A stretch of DNA of 64,000 nucleotides from Alistipes finegoldii DSM 17242 (GCF_000265365.1 NC_018011.1:1116001-1180000), one strand, 5' to 3'; counted from the stretch's first letter, positions 44,147 through 54,120 are shown. A program made the numbers and translations. The notes: generated from the sequence alone by a model not told the origin.

Positions 44147-46145
44147 AACCATGATGAGACTTGTTTTTTGGGTCGTGCTGCTGTCGGTCGTTCCGCTGTC
44201 GGTCGATGCCCGCAGCGAAGGGTGGGTAATTACCGCACGAGATACCACGGCTGATTATTTTGCCGTCGCCATGGCCAACGGAGAAATTGGCGTAGCCGTG
44301 GGTCGGGAGCCTTTTGCCCTCGGTTCTGTGATTCTGGGAGGGAGTTATGAGCCGGGGTTCGGAGATGATGTGAGTCGTATTCTGGAAGGGATCAATCCGC
44401 TGGGGTTGACAATGGCTGTCGATGGTCATCGGTTCGATCCGTCGGAGGTCCGTCCACAGCATCAGTCGGTCGATATGCGGCGTGCAGTGCACACGACCCG
44501 TTTTTCAACGGACGGTGTGACGGTCGTCTATCGTATACGGGCCTTGCGGAACATGCCTTACGCTCTTATGACAGAAGTGGAAGTGACGGCGGAACGCGAT
44601 GCAGAGGTTCTTTTTTCAAACGGTCATACCGTTCCCGGAGAGTTCGCCGACACCCTGCGGGAGTCGCGCACGGTCGGATGTGAGGACGGCAGCCGTATTG
44701 CCGTACAGCGCACTTCCGGCAGTTACAACCGCGGCCGCGACCATATTGTGGCTTCGTCGACTTTTCTTTGCGGTGAAGGGTGCGAAGCGGTCTCACCGGA
44801 AAGCGTGAGGATTGTTCTGCGCAAGGGCGGCCGGGCGTCGTTCTCCCTTGTGGGAACAATCTGTACTACAGCCGCTTTCGCCGACCCGTGGAATGAATCG
44901 GAAAGGCAGGCTATTTATGCAGCCCGGGAGGGAGCGGCGCAACTCGTTGCGGCACACGAACGGAAATGGGCGGAGTTGTGGCAGGGCGATATCGAGATCG
45001 AAGGCGATCCCACGGCACAGTTGGATGTGCGTTTCGCCTTGTTCAACCTTTACGGCTCTATCCGTGAAGGCAGTCGCCGGAGTATTCCGCCGATGGGCCT
45101 TTCGGCCCGGGGCTTTTACAACGGTCATATCTTCTGGGATTCTGAGATCTGGATGTATCCGGCGCTGCTGGTGCTCCGGCCCTGCCTGGCGCGCCAGATG
45201 CTCGATTACCGAACCGACGGACTCGATGCGGCCCGTCGTCGGGCCTACGCCCACGGCTATCGGGGCGCGATGTTCCCCTGGGAAGGGGATGACCGGGGCG
45301 AGGAGGCTACGCCGACCTTTGCCCTCACCGGTCCGCTCGAACATCATATTACAGCCGATATCGCCATCGCCAGCTGGAACTATTACTGTGTGACGCAGGA
45401 CCGGGAGTGGCTGCGCCGCGAGGGTTTCCCGCTGATGCGCGAGGCTGCACGTTTCTGGTGCGATCGCGTTACGGCGAATGCCGACGGCAGCTACTCGATC
45501 CGCAATGTGATCGGAGCCAACGAATACGCCGTCGGCGTCACGGACAATGCCTTTACCAACGGCGCGGCCCGCCGGGCACTGGAGTACGCTTCGGCTGCGG
45601 CGGAGCTTTGCGGCGAGCGTCCCGATCCGCAGTGGAGTGCAGTAGCCGCGGGCCTTCGCATCCCGCACTTCGCCGACGGAACGACGCGCGAGCATGCCGG
45701 CTACGACGGCGAGATGATCAAACAGGCCGATGCCAACCTGCTGGGCTATCCGCTGGGCATCGTGACCGGACGCGAAGCTCAGTTGCGCGATCTGGAATAC
45801 TACGAGCGCCGAATCGATCCGCGTAACGGTCCGGCGATGAGTTACTCGGTTTTTGCGATTCAGTATGCCCGGCTCGGAATGGCCGAAAAAGCCTGCGAAA
45901 TGTTCCGTCGCTCCTACTTGCCCAACCTGCGGCCGCCGTTCGGGGTGTTTGCCGAAACGGCCACCAGCGGCAATCCCTATTTCATGACGGGTGCGGGCGG
46001 CATGTTGCAGGCCGTGCTGTTCGGATTCGGCGGGCTGGAGATTACGGCGGACGGTCTCGTGCAGCGCCCGTCTGTCCTGCCGCCGCAATGGAAGAATCTG
46101 AGAATCAAAATAAATGGTAAAATCTATCAGGCAACGAACCAATAA
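44139..46145 (+). CDS. GH65-family exported alpha-glucosidase-like protein
   Basis: 668 residues, signal peptide about 1-25. The start overlaps the GH97 stop by 8 bases; ATG codons at 44151 and 44154 are alternatives. N-terminal beta-sandwich, then an (alpha/alpha)6 barrel with GHIFWDSEIWM, GYRGAMFPWE and the catalytic acid Glu462 in GANEYAVG. The layout resembles the eukaryotic glucosylgalactosyl-hydroxylysine glucosidase more than cytoplasmic trehalose or maltose phosphorylases, and export argues against a phosphate-dependent reaction. It could cut an alpha-linked glucose from a disaccharide cap. Substrate unproven. Confidence 0.82.
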   Translation: MNRTMMRLVFWVVLLSVVPLSVDARSEGWVITARDTTADYFAVAMANGEIGVAVGREPFALGSVILGGSYEPGFGDDVSRILEGINPLGLTMAVDGHRFDPSEVRPQHQSVDMRRAVHTTRFSTDGVTVVYRIRALRNMPYALMTEVEVTAERDAEVLFSNGHTVPGEFADTLRESRTVGCEDGSRIAVQRTSGSYNRGRDHIVASSTFLCGEGCEAVSPESVRIVLRKGGRASFSLVGTICTTAAFADPWNESERQAIYAAREGAAQLVAAHERKWAELWQGDIEIEGDPTAQLDVRFALFNLYGSIREGSRRSIPPMGLSARGFYNGHIFWDSEIWMYPALLVLRPCLARQMLDYRTDGLDAARRRAYAHGYRGAMFPWEGDDRGEEATPTFALTGPLEHHITADIAIASWNYYCVTQDREWLRREGFPLMREAARFWCDRVTANADGSYSIRNVIGANEYAVGVTDNAFTNGAARRALEYASAAAELCGERPDPQWSAVAAGLRIPHFADGTTREHAGYDGEMIKQADANLLGYPLGIVTGREAQLRDLEYYERRIDPRNGPAMSYSVFAIQYARLGMAEKACEMFRRSYLPNLRPPFGVFAETATSGNPYFMTGAGGMLQAVLFGFGGLEITADGLVQRPSVLPPQWKNLRIKINGKIYQATNQ

Positions 46146-46153
46146 ATATTCCG

Positions 46154-46990
46154 ATGAAAAAGACAATGCTTTTTTTGCTGCTTGCGTTCTGTTTCTCGAA
46201 CTCGGTCCAGGCCGGTCAGGATGCAGTATCTATCAAACTGATTTCTTTCAATATGCGTACCAGTTGGGGGCGCGACGGCGACAACAGTTGGCCGAACCGT
46301 CGTCACGCCACGGCGCAAATGCTCCGGCAGGAGGCTCCCGATGTGATGGGCGTGCAGGAAGCCATGCAAGACCAGTTGTATTACATCGACACCGAATGTC
46401 CCCGGTATGCCCGTGTCGGCGAAGATCGTGACGGCGGGGCCGAAGGCGGCGAAACGATGGCGGTGTTCTACCTCCGCGACCGGTTCGAACTGCTGGACAG
46501 CGGCACCTTCTGGATCAGCGAGACTCCCGACAACGTGTCGCGCGGATGGGATGCCGCCTGCAACCGCACGGTAACATGGGTCGAATTGCGCGACAAGAGT
46601 TCGGGCAAAGAGTTTTTCTATTTCAACACTCACCTCGACCACCAAGGGAAAATTGCCCGTGAGGAGGGCGTGAAACTGATCGTGACGAAGATTCGACAGA
46701 TTGCCGGTAAGAAAGCGGCGGTTATCTTGGGCGGAGACCTTAATACATCCATTGACAATCCGCATCTCAAGCCGTTGACCAGACTGATGGCTTCGGCACG
46801 CGATACAGCGGCGGAAACCGATCAAAAGGGAACATTCAATGGTTTCGGATCGGCTCCGGACACGATTATTCTCGATCATCTTTTCTACCGCGGCAGGATG
46901 AAATGTCGAAAGTTCGTCACCCTCGACGGCGATTACGGGGCGCCTTACATTTCGGATCACTATCCGATAGCAATGGTTTTTACGCTCTGA
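46154..46990 (+). CDS. Exported endonuclease/exonuclease/phosphatase family protein
   Basis: 278 residues with a signal peptide (about 1-21). EEP motifs: LISFNMRT, GVQEA, THLDHQG, GGDLNT, and SDHYP at the end. These bind a divalent metal and cleave a phosphodiester or phosphomonoester. Bacteroidota glycan loci often carry such proteins; the substrate may be a phosphorylated or phosphodiester-linked sugar, though nucleic acid or lipid cannot be excluded. Last gene of the rightward operon, 8 bases after GH65. Confidence 0.85.
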   Translation: MKKTMLFLLLAFCFSNSVQAGQDAVSIKLISFNMRTSWGRDGDNSWPNRRHATAQMLRQEAPDVMGVQEAMQDQLYYIDTECPRYARVGEDRDGGAEGGETMAVFYLRDRFELLDSGTFWISETPDNVSRGWDAACNRTVTWVELRDKSSGKEFFYFNTHLDHQGKIAREEGVKLIVTKIRQIAGKKAAVILGGDLNTSIDNPHLKPLTRLMASARDTAAETDQKGTFNGFGSAPDTIILDHLFYRGRMKCRKFVTLDGDYGAPYISDHYPIAMVFTL

Positions 46991-46993
46991 AAG

Positions 46994-47026
46994 CGACGAG
47001 GCCGATTCGTCGAACCGGCCTCGTCG
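46994..47026. terminator. Bidirectional terminator between the EEP and metallophosphoesterase genes
   Basis: CGACGAGGCCG and CGGCCTCGTCG form a perfect 11-bp stem around an 11-base loop between two convergent genes. It lacks a long T-run, so efficiency is uncertain. Confidence 0.6.
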
Positions 47027-47049
47027 TACCGTCCGGAATTTGAACTCCG

Positions 47050-47907
47050 TTATCGGAGAGCCTGGATCAGTCCGGTTCGAGCGTCCGGTATTTCATCGAG
47101 CGGATAGTACCGGTGGATGATCGTTCGATCCTTGATGACAATAATCCGTACTCCCGAAGGAGCGTCTCCCAACGGTCGGCCCACGGCACTCGTGGTTATC
47201 ATTCCGATGTTGTCGTACGATGTCTCCGCGTTGTCGTGCAAATGTCCCGTAAAGACGGTTTGCACACCGGTTTCCCGGAACAGTTCGAAATATCTCCGGC
47301 GTTTTTCCGGCGAAATGGTCGAATAGCCGTCCGGTTCGTCGATTTGCCGGAGAAAGAACGGGTGGTGTGCGAAGACAAGAGATGTCCGGCTGGGCCTTTT
47401 CTTTTTGAGCGAACGGGCCAGCCACCGGAACTGATTCTCTTCTTTCGAGGGGTCCCGGGTTTCGTCTTTCAGGTAATCCGAGTTGATTCCGGTCAGTAGG
47501 ATCCCGTTCACACGCACACAGAAGCGGTCGATTCCGAGGTGTTTCGTGTAGGGTTCCACATCGACGGAACCCTCTTCCAGCCGGACGTCGTGGTTGCCCG
47601 GGAGATAAAGGGTCTTGATGCGGGGATTTATTTCTGCGACGATCCGCAGGAATTCCGTCCATTGGCTCTCGTCCGCTGCATTGTGCACGTAATCGCCGGT
47701 GAAGACGACGACATCGGGGCGGAGCCTGTTTATTGCTTCGACGGTTTTTGTGAGGGTGCGGGTTTCATAGGCCATGTCGCGGTTGTCGGCATAGAACCCC
47801 ATCTGGGGGTCCGAAACCTGCATGATGATCGTGACCGGAGATTTTTCCCTTGCGGATGTGAGTGCGGCCGTCAGACAGCAAAGAGTTGTTAAAATGATCT
47901 TTTTCAT
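47050..47907 (-). CDS. Exported metallophosphoesterase
   Basis: 285 residues from MKKIILTTLC; the frame extends upstream to 48063 but only here does a signal peptide start (about 1-20). Calcineurin-type motifs: SDPQ, GDYVHN, GNHD, AHHP and GHLHDN. A two-metal phosphoesterase, probably periplasmic. It faces the EEP gene and is divergent from susC, sharing the gap that holds operator copy 3. With the EEP protein it suggests phosphate groups on the target. Confidence 0.88.
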   Translation of the reverse strand: MKKIILTTLCCLTAALTSAREKSPVTIIMQVSDPQMGFYADNRDMAYETRTLTKTVEAINRLRPDVVVFTGDYVHNAADESQWTEFLRIVAEINPRIKTLYLPGNHDVRLEEGSVDVEPYTKHLGIDRFCVRVNGILLTGINSDYLKDETRDPSKEENQFRWLARSLKKKRPSRTSLVFAHHPFFLRQIDEPDGYSTISPEKRRRYFELFRETGVQTVFTGHLHDNAETSYDNIGMITTSAVGRPLGDAPSGVRIIVIKDRTIIHRYYPLDEIPDARTGLIQALR

Positions 47908-48000
47908 TGGATTATAGATGAATGCATAGCCAAAAATAACGAATGGGTTGCCGAAATCCAAAAAAAAACGAAGGAATCCCACTTTATTTTCCTTACGGTG

Positions 48001-48023
48001 TTTTTCCGGTAAAATTTCGACCT
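48001..48023 (+). promoter_or_regulatory. Candidate shared operator, copy 3 (susC operon)
   Basis: TTTTTCCGGTAAAATTTCGACCT, close to the copies at 28356-28377 and 32708-32730. It lies about 175 bases before susC, with TTTTGT 22 bases downstream (48045-48050) as a possible -7 core. The rest of the 292-base gap (47908-48199) is AT-rich with no other feature recognised. Confidence 0.5.
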
Positions 48024-48199
48024 TTTTTCTAAATAAGAGAAGAATTTTGTATCGGCATTTCAACCGAAACTACTTTATCTGAAAATTGTAAAATGAAACA
48101 TGCTCATGACACACGTTTACGACATTACTTCTTATCCCGTTCTCTATTTGTAGTCGGGTCCCATCTCTACGAATCGCTAATGTTTGATCCCAGAAAATC

Positions 48200-51100
48200 A
48201 TGAAATGTATTAAGATTGATAATATGTTGCGGACTGCGCGGTTGATTATGCTCGCCGTGTTGTCCGGAGGTATTTTCGCGGTTCCTTGCGGAATATATGC
48301 ACAGTCTGCTCCCCGAACGGTTTCCGGTACTGTCACCGATGCGGCCACCGGAGAACCGCTGATCGGAGCCACCGTACAGGTAAAAGGTGTGACCATCGGT
48401 ACTACGACGGACCTGAACGGAATGTTTTCGATCAACCTGCCGGCAAACCGGAAAACACTGCTTTTCTCCTATGTCGGGTATGAAGCCCAGGAGATTGCGG
48501 TTGGCCGTGAGAATTATCTCAACGTGGCGTTGAAACAGGACGCCAATGCGTTGGACGAAGTTGTGGTGGTGGGTTACGGCCAGCAAAAGAAAGGCATGCT
48601 GGTGAGCTCGGTACAGTCCATCGCTCCCGCGGAACTGCGGATGCCTTCGTCGAGTTTGTCGACCGGGTTTGCCGGACGCCTGGCCGGTGTGATCGCCGTG
48701 CAGCGCAATGGACAGCCCGGTGCCGACCAGGCGGATTTCTGGATACGCGGTATCTCCACGTTCGGTTCCGCGACCAAGCCGTTGATCATCCTTGACGGTG
48801 TGGCTATCGACGCGAATGAACTGAACGGGCTGGACCCGGAGATTATCGAGAGTTTTTCGGTGCTCAAGGATGCTACGGCGACCGCTCTCTATGGTTCGCG
48901 GGGAGCCAACGGCGTGATGATCGTTACGACGAAGAACGGTAAGAATCTGGATAAGCCGGTCATTAATTTTCGCTTCGAGACGGCTCTTTCGACTCCGACG
49001 AGCCGCCCGGAAACGGTCGATGCGGTGACCTACATGCAGATGTACAACGAGTCGGTTCTGACGCGCGGTACGGGGCAGATTCCTTATACGCAGGCGAAGA
49101 TCGACGGTACGCGGGCCGGCAGCAACAAATATATCTATCCGGATGTGGATTGGTACGATGAGATGTTTAAAAATTTGGCAGTCAACGAAAACTTTAACTT
49201 CAATATCCGCGGCGGCAGTTCGAGGGTCGATTACTTCATGAGCGCCACCGTCCGTCACGAGGAAGGTATGTTGAAGAACCTGAGCCGGGATTACTTCTCC
49301 TATAACAACAATTACTCGGTTTGGCGTTACGCTTTCCAGAACAATGTCAACGTCAATCTTACGAAGTCTACCAAAGTGTCGCTGAAAATCAACACCCAGC
49401 TCCGGGATACGCACGGGCCGGTGAAAAGCAGCGAAAACATTTTCGGAATGATCATGAACGGCAATCCCGCCGATATGCCGATAACCTTTCCCGACGATCC
49501 GACGGTAAACCATATCCGTTGGGGCGGCAAAGCCATGGTGAAGAATCCCGTGGCTGAAATGGTTACCGGCTACAAAGACGAGTTCCAGAGCGTATTGAAC
49601 GCCAATCTGAGTCTGGATCAGAATTTCGATTTCATCACCGAAGGGCTTTCCGCTTCGGCGCTGATCTCTTTCAAGAACTATTCCTATACCCAGACATCGC
49701 GTTCGGCAGGTTATAATTCCTACGAAATTTCGGGTACGCATACGGGCGATGACGGATTGGAAGACTATGATCTGGAGATCCGCGGCAACGAGCAAAGTAC
49801 GACACTCGCCACCTCCAGCAGTACTGACGGAGACCGCAAGATATATATCCAGGGAATGATCAACTATAACCGCAGTTTCGGCCGTCATGACGTGAGTGCT
49901 ATGGTCGTGTATAATCAGGAGGAGACTGCGCTCGGAAATCCCGGTAGTCTGTTCAGTTCTTTGCCCAAGCGTAAACAGGGCCTTGCGGGCCGTCTGACCT
50001 ACGGGTACGACAACCGTTACCTCATCGAGGCCAATTTCGGATACAACGGCAGTGAGAATTTCGCCGAGGGACGGCGCTTCGGCTTTTTCCCTTCGGTGGC
50101 CGTGGGATACGTGGTCAGTCAGGAGAAATTTTGGGCGCCTATCAAGAAGGCCGTCTCTTATTTCAAACTCCGCGGTTCGTACGGTCTTGTGGGCAACGAC
50201 AGCGAGGAGACGCGTTTCATGTACATGTCGGACCTCTCCCTTTCCGGAGCCGGATATACGACGGGCGCCGACGGGGAGTATACGCTGAGCGGTCCCGTTT
50301 ACAACCGTTTCGAGAATAAGAAGATCACTTGGGAAACCGGAGAAAAACTCAATGTCGGTGTCGATCTGCAATTTTATAACCGACTGAATGTAATGGTCGA
50401 TCTGTTTCAGGAGGTCCGGAGCGGTATTTTCCTGGAACGCGGCACAGTTCCGGCTTTTCTCGGAACGGCTACGACAAAAGTGTACGGCAATCTGGGTAAG
50501 GTGAGAAATCGCGGTTTGGATCTCTCGATGGATTATACCCATCAGATCGGCAAGGATTTCTTCATTTCTGCCAAAGGAACCTTCACCTTCGCCCGCAACC
50601 GGGTGCTCGAACAGGATGAGCCGGATTACCTGCAGTATCCCAATCTTTCGCGGGTCGGCCGTTCGGTCAATTCGTTCCTGCTTTATGAGGCGCAACGCCT
50701 GTTTATCGACAATAACGAGGTGAAATACAGTCCTGAACAACTGCTGGGCGGTGAAATCATGGCCGGCGACATCAAATACGTCAACCAGCCCGATGCGAAC
50801 GGCAACTACGACAACACGATCAATTCGAACGACCGTATTTATGCAGGGTATCCCGAAGTGCCGGAGATCGTCTACGGGTTCGGGTTTTCAGCGCAGTGGA
50901 AAGGACTCGATTTCTCGGTCTTCTTCCAGGGTACGGCCAATACGTCGCTCGTGATGAGCGGATTCCATCCGTTCGGTATCAATAACAATGTCAAGCGCAA
51001 CGTCATGCAGTTCGTCGCCGACGATTACTGGAGCGAAAGCAATCCGAATATCTATGCGGCCTATCCGCGGTTGAGCGTCGTGGAATACGGCAACAACACG

Positions 51101-51316
51101 GTTGCCTCGACCTACTGGCTCCGCGACGCGTCGTTCCTGAAACTGAAAAACGCGGAGATCGGCTATACCTACAAGAAAATGCGTTTCTACATCAGCGGAT
51201 CGAACCTGCTGACCTTCTCGAAATTCAAGTTGTGGGACCCCGAACAGGGCGGCGGATCGGGACTGAAATATCCGACCCAGCGGGTTTTCAACATTGGAAT
51301 CCAGATGACGTTATAA
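48200..51316 (+). CDS. SusC-like TonB-linked outer-membrane transporter
   Basis: 1038 residues. Signal peptide to about 35 (YAQSA), carboxypeptidase-regulatory-like domain (40-113), TonB-linked plug beginning LDEVVVVGYG at 118-127, plug motifs LDGVAIDANELNGLDPE and ALYGSRGANGV, then a large barrel ending in a terminal hydrophobic stretch. Imports oligosaccharides with its SusD partner encoded next. No N-terminal sigma-regulator (STN) domain, consistent with control by the HTCS rather than by an ECF sigma/anti-sigma pair. First gene of the operon. An internal Met at residue 9 is a possible start. Confidence 0.95.
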   Translation: MKCIKIDNMLRTARLIMLAVLSGGIFAVPCGIYAQSAPRTVSGTVTDAATGEPLIGATVQVKGVTIGTTTDLNGMFSINLPANRKTLLFSYVGYEAQEIAVGRENYLNVALKQDANALDEVVVVGYGQQKKGMLVSSVQSIAPAELRMPSSSLSTGFAGRLAGVIAVQRNGQPGADQADFWIRGISTFGSATKPLIILDGVAIDANELNGLDPEIIESFSVLKDATATALYGSRGANGVMIVTTKNGKNLDKPVINFRFETALSTPTSRPETVDAVTYMQMYNESVLTRGTGQIPYTQAKIDGTRAGSNKYIYPDVDWYDEMFKNLAVNENFNFNIRGGSSRVDYFMSATVRHEEGMLKNLSRDYFSYNNNYSVWRYAFQNNVNVNLTKSTKVSLKINTQLRDTHGPVKSSENIFGMIMNGNPADMPITFPDDPTVNHIRWGGKAMVKNPVAEMVTGYKDEFQSVLNANLSLDQNFDFITEGLSASALISFKNYSYTQTSRSAGYNSYEISGTHTGDDGLEDYDLEIRGNEQSTTLATSSSTDGDRKIYIQGMINYNRSFGRHDVSAMVVYNQEETALGNPGSLFSSLPKRKQGLAGRLTYGYDNRYLIEANFGYNGSENFAEGRRFGFFPSVAVGYVVSQEKFWAPIKKAVSYFKLRGSYGLVGNDSEETRFMYMSDLSLSGAGYTTGADGEYTLSGPVYNRFENKKITWETGEKLNVGVDLQFYNRLNVMVDLFQEVRSGIFLERGTVPAFLGTATTKVYGNLGKVRNRGLDLSMDYTHQIGKDFFISAKGTFTFARNRVLEQDEPDYLQYPNLSRVGRSVNSFLLYEAQRLFIDNNEVKYSPEQLLGGEIMAGDIKYVNQPDANGNYDNTINSNDRIYAGYPEVPEIVYGFGFSAQWKGLDFSVFFQGTANTSLVMSGFHPFGINNNVKRNVMQFVADDYWSESNPNIYAAYPRLSVVEYGNNTVASTYWLRDASFLKLKNAEIGYTYKKMRFYISGSNLLTFSKFKLWDPEQGGGSGLKYPTQRVFNIGIQMTL

Positions 51317-51338
51317 AATAAATTCCAAACGAAATCCT

Positions 51339-53189
51339 ATGAAATATTACACACATATTCTATCCCTGATTTTATCTGCCGCATTCCTGTTTCAGGCGTG
51401 CAGTTATCTGGACGTAGTCCCCGATGAGACGCCGGACGAGAAAGACGCCTTCCAGAACCCGACGATGGCCGAACGCTATCTCTATTCCTGTTATTCGTTC
51501 CTGCCCAATCCGCGTCACGAAACAGCTTCGCTGGACCTGATGACGGCCGACGAGGTGGTGACCCCGTGGGAACACGAGACCTTCGCCAACTTCCCGAAGG
51601 GAAACTACAACGCCAGCGAACCGGTGATCTCCTACTGGAATACGCTTTTCGGAGGTATCAGGCGGTGCTACATCTTGCTGGAAAATATCGACGCGGTGCC
51701 CAACATGACGGAGGCGAATCTCCGGATTTACAAAGGAGAGGCGAAATTCCTGATCGCTTATTACCATTTCCTGCTTTTGAAGAACTACGGTCCGATTCCG
51801 CTTATCAAGGGCGTCATGTCCATCGATATGGACAAGGCGGACTTCCCCGAGCGGGACAGTTACGACGTATGTGTGCAGTGGATCTCTGACCTGTTCGACG
51901 AAGCGGCCGGGATGCTGCCGGCAGAGCAGACCTCCACGGCCTACGGCCGGGCCACGAGCGTTGCTGCCAAAGCGCTGAAATCACGGTTGTGGCTCTATGC
52001 CGCTTCCCCGCTCTTCAACGGGAACAGCGAATACTATGCAAATTTCGTCAGCAAGGTGGACGGGCGCCATCTGATCAGCCAGACTTATTCGGAGGCAAAA
52101 TGGGAAAAGGCGGCTTCCGCAGCCGAGGAGGCCATTGAGGTCGCTAAGGCCGCAGGTTATAAACTCTATACCGAAAGTCCGGTGGTTACGTCGAGGTTCG
52201 CCCAACCGACCGATCCCGTGCATCGGGTGCTCCGTCTGAATTTCATGGATTACAACACTTCGAAAGAGGTGCTGTGGGCCGACACCCGAAAAGAGGGTCA
52301 CTATGGGTTGCAATACAAGTCCACTCCCTATCGCGTGGGTCCGTCATCGGGCAACGGTGTCGGCGTGACATTGACGATGGTCGAGATGTTCTATTCCAAA
52401 AACGGACTTCCGATCGATCTCGACCCGGAATACGACTATACCGGGAGGTACCGTTACGGGGAGTATCATAACGATGTCTGCGACGGTGTGACCATGAACC
52501 TGAATATCGATCGTGAACCCCGCTTCTATGCGTGGGTGGCTTTCCAGAACGGGTATTACGAAGTGCTCCGTCGCGACGGAGCTGACGACAACGCGAACAT
52601 CGTGCAGACGAAGTTCCGCAAAAACGATGTTTTCGGCATCAAGGAGCGCACGACGAACTACACCCCTACGGGATACCTCAATAAGAAGGGTTGTTCGCCG
52701 CTCTACAACAACATTCAGGAGGATGTTGCCGCTCCGCATTATCCGTGGCCGGTGATTCGCATGGCAGAGCTGTACCTGAATCTTGCGGAGGCTTATGCCA
52801 ACTTGGGACGGATTGACGAAGCGGCAGCAGCGCTGAAACCGGTCCGCGAACGGGCGGGACTGGACCCGGTAGACGAGGCTTTCGAAAAGGCGGGGCTGAC
52901 GCTTGGACGCGACGAAATGATCCGCATGGCACGTCAGGAGCGGACTATCGAACTTTATCTGGAGGGGCACCGCTTCTGGGATGTGCGCCGTTGGAAAGAG
53001 GGCGACAAGTATTTCAACGTCCGCCCCAAAGGCATGAATTACAACGGGGAGTCCGATGCCGATTTCTTCCGGGTGACCGAAGTGATCGTCCAGCGCAAGT
53101 TCATGACTCCGATGCATTACCTGATGCCGATACCCAAGGATGACATCAACAAGAACGAACGAAAGTTCGTCCAGAATCCGGGTTATTGA
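51339..53189 (+). CDS. SusD-like surface glycan-binding lipoprotein
   Basis: 616 residues. Lipobox LFQAC with Cys21. N-terminal TPR-like helices (AERYLYSCYSFLPN, GEAKFLIAYYHFLLLKNYGPIPL), the central RagB/SusD part and the C-terminal PIPKDDINKN motif typical of the family. Captures glycan at the cell surface and lids the SusC barrel. Lies 22 bases after susC. Confidence 0.95.
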   Translation: MKYYTHILSLILSAAFLFQACSYLDVVPDETPDEKDAFQNPTMAERYLYSCYSFLPNPRHETASLDLMTADEVVTPWEHETFANFPKGNYNASEPVISYWNTLFGGIRRCYILLENIDAVPNMTEANLRIYKGEAKFLIAYYHFLLLKNYGPIPLIKGVMSIDMDKADFPERDSYDVCVQWISDLFDEAAGMLPAEQTSTAYGRATSVAAKALKSRLWLYAASPLFNGNSEYYANFVSKVDGRHLISQTYSEAKWEKAASAAEEAIEVAKAAGYKLYTESPVVTSRFAQPTDPVHRVLRLNFMDYNTSKEVLWADTRKEGHYGLQYKSTPYRVGPSSGNGVGVTLTMVEMFYSKNGLPIDLDPEYDYTGRYRYGEYHNDVCDGVTMNLNIDREPRFYAWVAFQNGYYEVLRRDGADDNANIVQTKFRKNDVFGIKERTTNYTPTGYLNKKGCSPLYNNIQEDVAAPHYPWPVIRMAELYLNLAEAYANLGRIDEAAAALKPVRERAGLDPVDEAFEKAGLTLGRDEMIRMARQERTIELYLEGHRFWDVRRWKEGDKYFNVRPKGMNYNGESDADFFRVTEVIVQRKFMTPMHYLMPIPKDDINKNERKFVQNPGY

Positions 53190-53218
53190 CAGAATCACGA
53201 ATTTGAAAAACTGCATCT

Positions 53219-54091
53219 ATGAAAAGCATATATAAAATACTGTTGCTCTTTACCTGTTCGTGCGGCGTTTCGTGCGGCGGGGACGATGAGCCGGCCATGA
53301 CGGCGCTCGCCGTACAGGGAATCCGCGCCGAGGCATTTCCGGGAGCGATCCGACTGACATGGAATCCGGTCGAGAACAGCGACTTCCTCTATACCGAGGT
53401 TTCGTATTACGATTTCGGCACGCAGACGACAGTCTCGAAGCAGTGCAGCCGCTATACCGGTACCCTCTACATTGACGGACTGCTGAACAGATATGGGAAG
53501 TACCGTTTCACATTTACGGCTTACGATGTAAACGGAACGCCCGGGCAACCCGTCTATATCGAACGGCAGTGTGAAAAGGCCGAGTCCTATTATGTGGTTG
53601 TTGCGGAGAATCCGATCCCGCTCGCAGCCGACCAGTTGGCTACCAATGCCCAGGAGCCGAGCGAAGGCCCCCTGGAATTGCTTGTGGATGGAAATCCGGA
53701 TACTTTTTTCCAGAGTTTCTGGGATGAGTGGACCTATCCCGAATTGAAGCCTGCGGGTTACCATTACCTGACTTTCGATCTTCGCAAGGAGGTTTCAGCG
53801 TTTAAATTCCAATATTGGAACCGTAAGAAAGCGAACGGTTCGCTGCCCAAGACCGTGAATATTTACGGCAGTCCGGATGGCGAAACGTGGGCGTTGCTGG
53901 CCCAATTGGATAACCTGCCCGGTGATCTGGGTTCCTCCTACACTTCGGAGTTGTTTCTGCCGGAAGAACCTATTTCCCATGTAAAATACGAGGTGGTGAA
54001 AGGAACCGATGTCTACCAGCCCTATTTTTCACTCGCAGAGATCGAATTTTACGAGGTCGTGCGGGAATTGGTCGATCCCGAAGCCGAATGA
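53219..54091 (+). CDS. Surface lipoprotein with FnIII-like and F5/8 type C domains
   Basis: 290 residues. Lipoprotein signal with Cys in CSCGVSCGG. Residues about 28-110 look like a fibronectin-III fold; about 130-285 resemble an F5/8 type C (discoidin) module (LVDGNPDTFFQS, HYLTFDLRKEVSAFKFQYW). Located after susD, in the position of SusE/SusF-type glycan-binding proteins, so probably a second surface glycan binder. No catalytic motif seen. Confidence 0.7.
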   Translation: MKSIYKILLLFTCSCGVSCGGDDEPAMTALAVQGIRAEAFPGAIRLTWNPVENSDFLYTEVSYYDFGTQTTVSKQCSRYTGTLYIDGLLNRYGKYRFTFTAYDVNGTPGQPVYIERQCEKAESYYVVVAENPIPLAADQLATNAQEPSEGPLELLVDGNPDTFFQSFWDEWTYPELKPAGYHYLTFDLRKEVSAFKFQYWNRKKANGSLPKTVNIYGSPDGETWALLAQLDNLPGDLGSSYTSELFLPEEPISHVKYEVVKGTDVYQPYFSLAEIEFYEVVRELVDPEAE

Positions 54092-54120
54092 CAATCATAA
54101 TTGAAAAAGCAACGATAAAG

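Noticed and set aside
48167..50740. 857-codon minus-strand frame across susC
   Set aside because: Antisense to a clear SusC gene; low-complexity Arg/His/Val composition and no domain.
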